Of a stretch of 5,220 bases of DNA, positions 4,001 to 5,220 are shown one piece after another. The position numbers and the translations under genes were made by a program. Source of the DNA: an uncultured Peptococcaceae bacterium (GTDB lineage: Bacteria; Bacillota; Dehalobacteriia; UBA4068; JAAVYR01); assembly GCA_949739465.1 (NCBI GenBank), contig CATIYQ010000119.1, positions 1-5,220 of the forward strand, read 5' to 3'. The notes below the pieces were generated by a model. The model worked only from the letters and a program-made list of their open reading frames with translations. It was not told the origin of the DNA and did no database searches. Each line of letters starts with the position of its first letter. Position 1 is the first letter of the stretch.

Positions 4001-4086
4001 CTATACAATTAAATCTACTTGAATTATATAGGCAAGTATGCTAGCATTTTAATGAACTATAAAGGCTGTTTTATGCTTATATAGTT
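4001..4086. promoter_or_regulatory. Four CTATA/TATAG half-sites in the divergent promoter region (candidate operator)
   Basis: Two inverted repeats are visible: CTATACAATT (4001-4010) with AATTATATAG (4022-4031), and AACTATA (4055-4061) with TATAGTT (4080-4086). All four arms share CTATA or its complement TATAG. A perfect 10-bp palindrome, ATGCTAGCAT (4038-4047), lies between them. One pair overlaps the XRE -10 box; the other lies just before the SPFH gene. Binding by the second XRE protein is the simplest reading. Confidence 0.5.
4023..4052 (-). promoter_or_regulatory. Promoter of the second XRE gene
   Basis: The minus strand has a consensus TATAAT (4028-4023) preceded, after an 18-nt spacer, by TTAAAA (4052-4047), a 4/6 match to the -35 box. 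Transcription would start near 4016, giving a leader of about 27 nt before ATG 3989. The -10 box lies inside the operator arm 4022-4031. Confidence 0.55.
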
Positions 4087-4116
4087 TATGAAAAAAAGAA
4101 GGGAGCGGAAAAAATC

Positions 4117-5220
4117 GTGAGTAGCATAGCAGAAGTTATCAAATATGAGGGCGATAACAGCACTTTTATTTGGAAGCATCCCAGTGAAGATTTTAATAGT
4201 CTAACGCAGCTGATTGTTCACGAAAGCCAAGAGGCAATCTTTTTTATGAACGGTCAGGCGTTAGATTTATTTGGAGCGGGGCGTTATACCCTGGAAACGC
4301 AAAATATCCCGGAAATTGGCAAATTTCTTAACAGGACGACCGGGGATAAAACCCCATTTCATGCAGAGGTTTATTTCATCAATAAAACAGAGCAAATGGC
4401 AATCAGATGGGGGACGGATAGCAAGGTGCAATACATAGAGCCTACCTATCAATTTCCTATTTCCATTGGTGCAAGCGGGGAAATGTCTTTAAGTGTGGCA
4501 GATTCTCGCAAGCTCTTAGTCAAGCTGGTCGGCACGGAGCGGGTGCTTGGTCGGGAGCAGTTGGTGTCTTTTTTCCGCTCCTTCCTAATGACAAGGGTAA
4601 AAACTTACATAGCCCAGGAAATGAAAGCAAGCGCAATCAATATTTTTGAAATTGATGAACGGCTAGAGGAATTTTCTAATGATATTAAGGCGCGCTTAGT
4701 CAACGACTTCTTAGACTATGGCGTGAATTTAAACCGCTTTTTTGTAACCACCATTGTAAAGCCGGACGGTGATGTGCAATATGAAAAATTCAAAGATTTG
4801 CATTTTCGGCAGTATGCAGATGTAGCAGAAGCGCAATTACAGCAAAAGGTCGGTATCATTGAGGAGCAAACAAAAGCGCAACAAATGGTTATCGAATCCC
4901 AAGGGCTTGCCCAAAAGAGAGCCACGGAAGGCTATACCTACCAGCAAGAAAAAGGCTTTGATGTGGCAAAAACAGCCGCCGCAAATGAAGCGAGCGGGCA
5001 ATTTGCCAATATGGGCATTGGTTTAGGTATGATGAGCGGTGTCGGCGGCGCAGTGGGCGGCATGGTCGGTGGTGCGGTCGGCAATGCTTTTGCCGGGGTG
5101 TCTATGGAAGTGCCTAATACCAATGGAGAGAGTCTTTTCTGTGAACAATGCGGGGCAAAAGTTTCTCCCGGAGCGGCATTTTGTGATGAGTGCGGAGCGG
5201 CAGTTGCAGTGAAAAATAAC
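4117..5220 (+). CDS. SPFH-domain protein with C-terminal zinc ribbon (YdjI-like), 3' end outside window
   Basis: The frame is open from GTG 4117 to the window end (368 residues, no stop). Residues about 6-230 match the SPFH/virion-core-like family of YdjI: IAEVIKYEGDNSTFIWKHP, TQLIVHESQEAIFFMNGQAL, FGAGRYTLETQNIP, VYFINKTEQMAIRWGTDSKV and FFVTTIVKPDGD. Residues about 229-290 are Gln/Glu/Ala-rich and probably coiled coil, followed by a glycine-rich stretch (300-327, repeated GG and GxxxG) that may contact membrane. C342, C345, C356 and C359 form two CxxCG knuckles of a zinc ribbon. SPFH proteins assemble membrane scaffolds, and in B. subtilis YdjI works with YdjG/YdjH to recruit a PspA-type envelope-stress protein; a similar role here is inferred. 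GTG was chosen because GGGAGCGGA precedes it and homologous sequence begins right after. The gene diverges from an XRE regulator. Confidence 0.9.
   Translation, partial: MSSIAEVIKYEGDNSTFIWKHPSEDFNSLTQLIVHESQEAIFFMNGQALDLFGAGRYTLETQNIPEIGKFLNRTTGDKTPFHAEVYFINKTEQMAIRWGTDSKVQYIEPTYQFPISIGASGEMSLSVADSRKLLVKLVGTERVLGREQLVSFFRSFLMTRVKTYIAQEMKASAINIFEIDERLEEFSNDIKARLVNDFLDYGVNLNRFFVTTIVKPDGDVQYEKFKDLHFRQYADVAEAQLQQKVGIIEEQTKAQQMVIESQGLAQKRATEGYTYQQEKGFDVAKTAAANEASGQFANMGIGLGMMSGVGGAVGGMVGGAVGNAFAGVSMEVPNTNGESLFCEQCGAKVSPGAAFCDECGAAVAVKNN

Noticed and set aside
4088..4120. A 10-codon basic ORF (MKKRRERKKS) whose stop overlaps the SPFH GTG start
   Set aside because: It has no ribosome site and starts at about the predicted transcription start. 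Its Lys/Arg content simply reflects the purine-rich Shine-Dalgarno region.
4267..5123. Minus-strand ORFs at 4267-4452, 4716-4925 and 4938-5123
   Set aside because: All lie inside the SPFH gene, which is the continuous recognisable frame on the plus strand.

Overview
The window looks like an accessory (mobile-element-type) stretch of a low-GC Bacillota genome, most probably a gut Clostridia or related lineage. The reasons are AT-rich intergenic DNA, purine-rich Shine-Dalgarno sites, factor-independent terminators with T-runs, and a gene mix of small regulators and a toxin-antitoxin pair. No integrase, transposase, relaxase, tRNA, rRNA or CRISPR array is visible, so the element type cannot be named.

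Left part (1-2093, all minus strand): a terminator at 16-53, then a three-domain WYL-family transcription regulator (78-1256). Its leader carries an isolated GC-rich hairpin (1284-1321), and further upstream lies a perfect 15-bp inverted repeat (1344-1358/1386-1400). Next is an unrecognised protein of up to 232 residues (1395-2093), probably DNA-binding. Its natural start is unclear because the best ribosome binding site points at an ATA codon.

Middle part (2139-2940, plus strand): a type II toxin-antitoxin operon, with a RelE/ParE-like toxin (2269-2514) followed by a ribbon-helix-helix antitoxin of HicB C-terminal type (2594-2875). It has a recognisable promoter, direct repeats over the -10 box, and a strong terminator shared with the convergent gene that follows.

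Region 2956-3989 (mostly minus strand): two small XRE-type HTH regulators (2956-3270 and 3657-3989). The 386 bp between them holds a candidate plus-strand transcription unit: a promoter, tandem RBS-like repeats, two tiny overlapping ORFs (the second a 30-residue peptide with a hydrophobic N-terminus) and a terminator. The terminator module behind the antitoxin and the one behind the second XRE gene are almost identical over 35 bp and lie in inverted orientation.

Right part (4117 to window end, plus strand): a large SPFH-domain protein related to B. subtilis YdjI, with a glycine-rich segment and a C-terminal four-cysteine zinc ribbon. The window edge cuts it off before its stop codon. It is divergent from the second XRE gene, and the 127 bp between them holds four CTATA/TATAG half-sites that could let the XRE protein control both promoters.

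The genes are individually of known types except for the 1395-2093 protein and the 3511-3603 peptide. The most unusual structure is the XRE regulator facing a tiny peptide unit between inverted copies of one terminator module.
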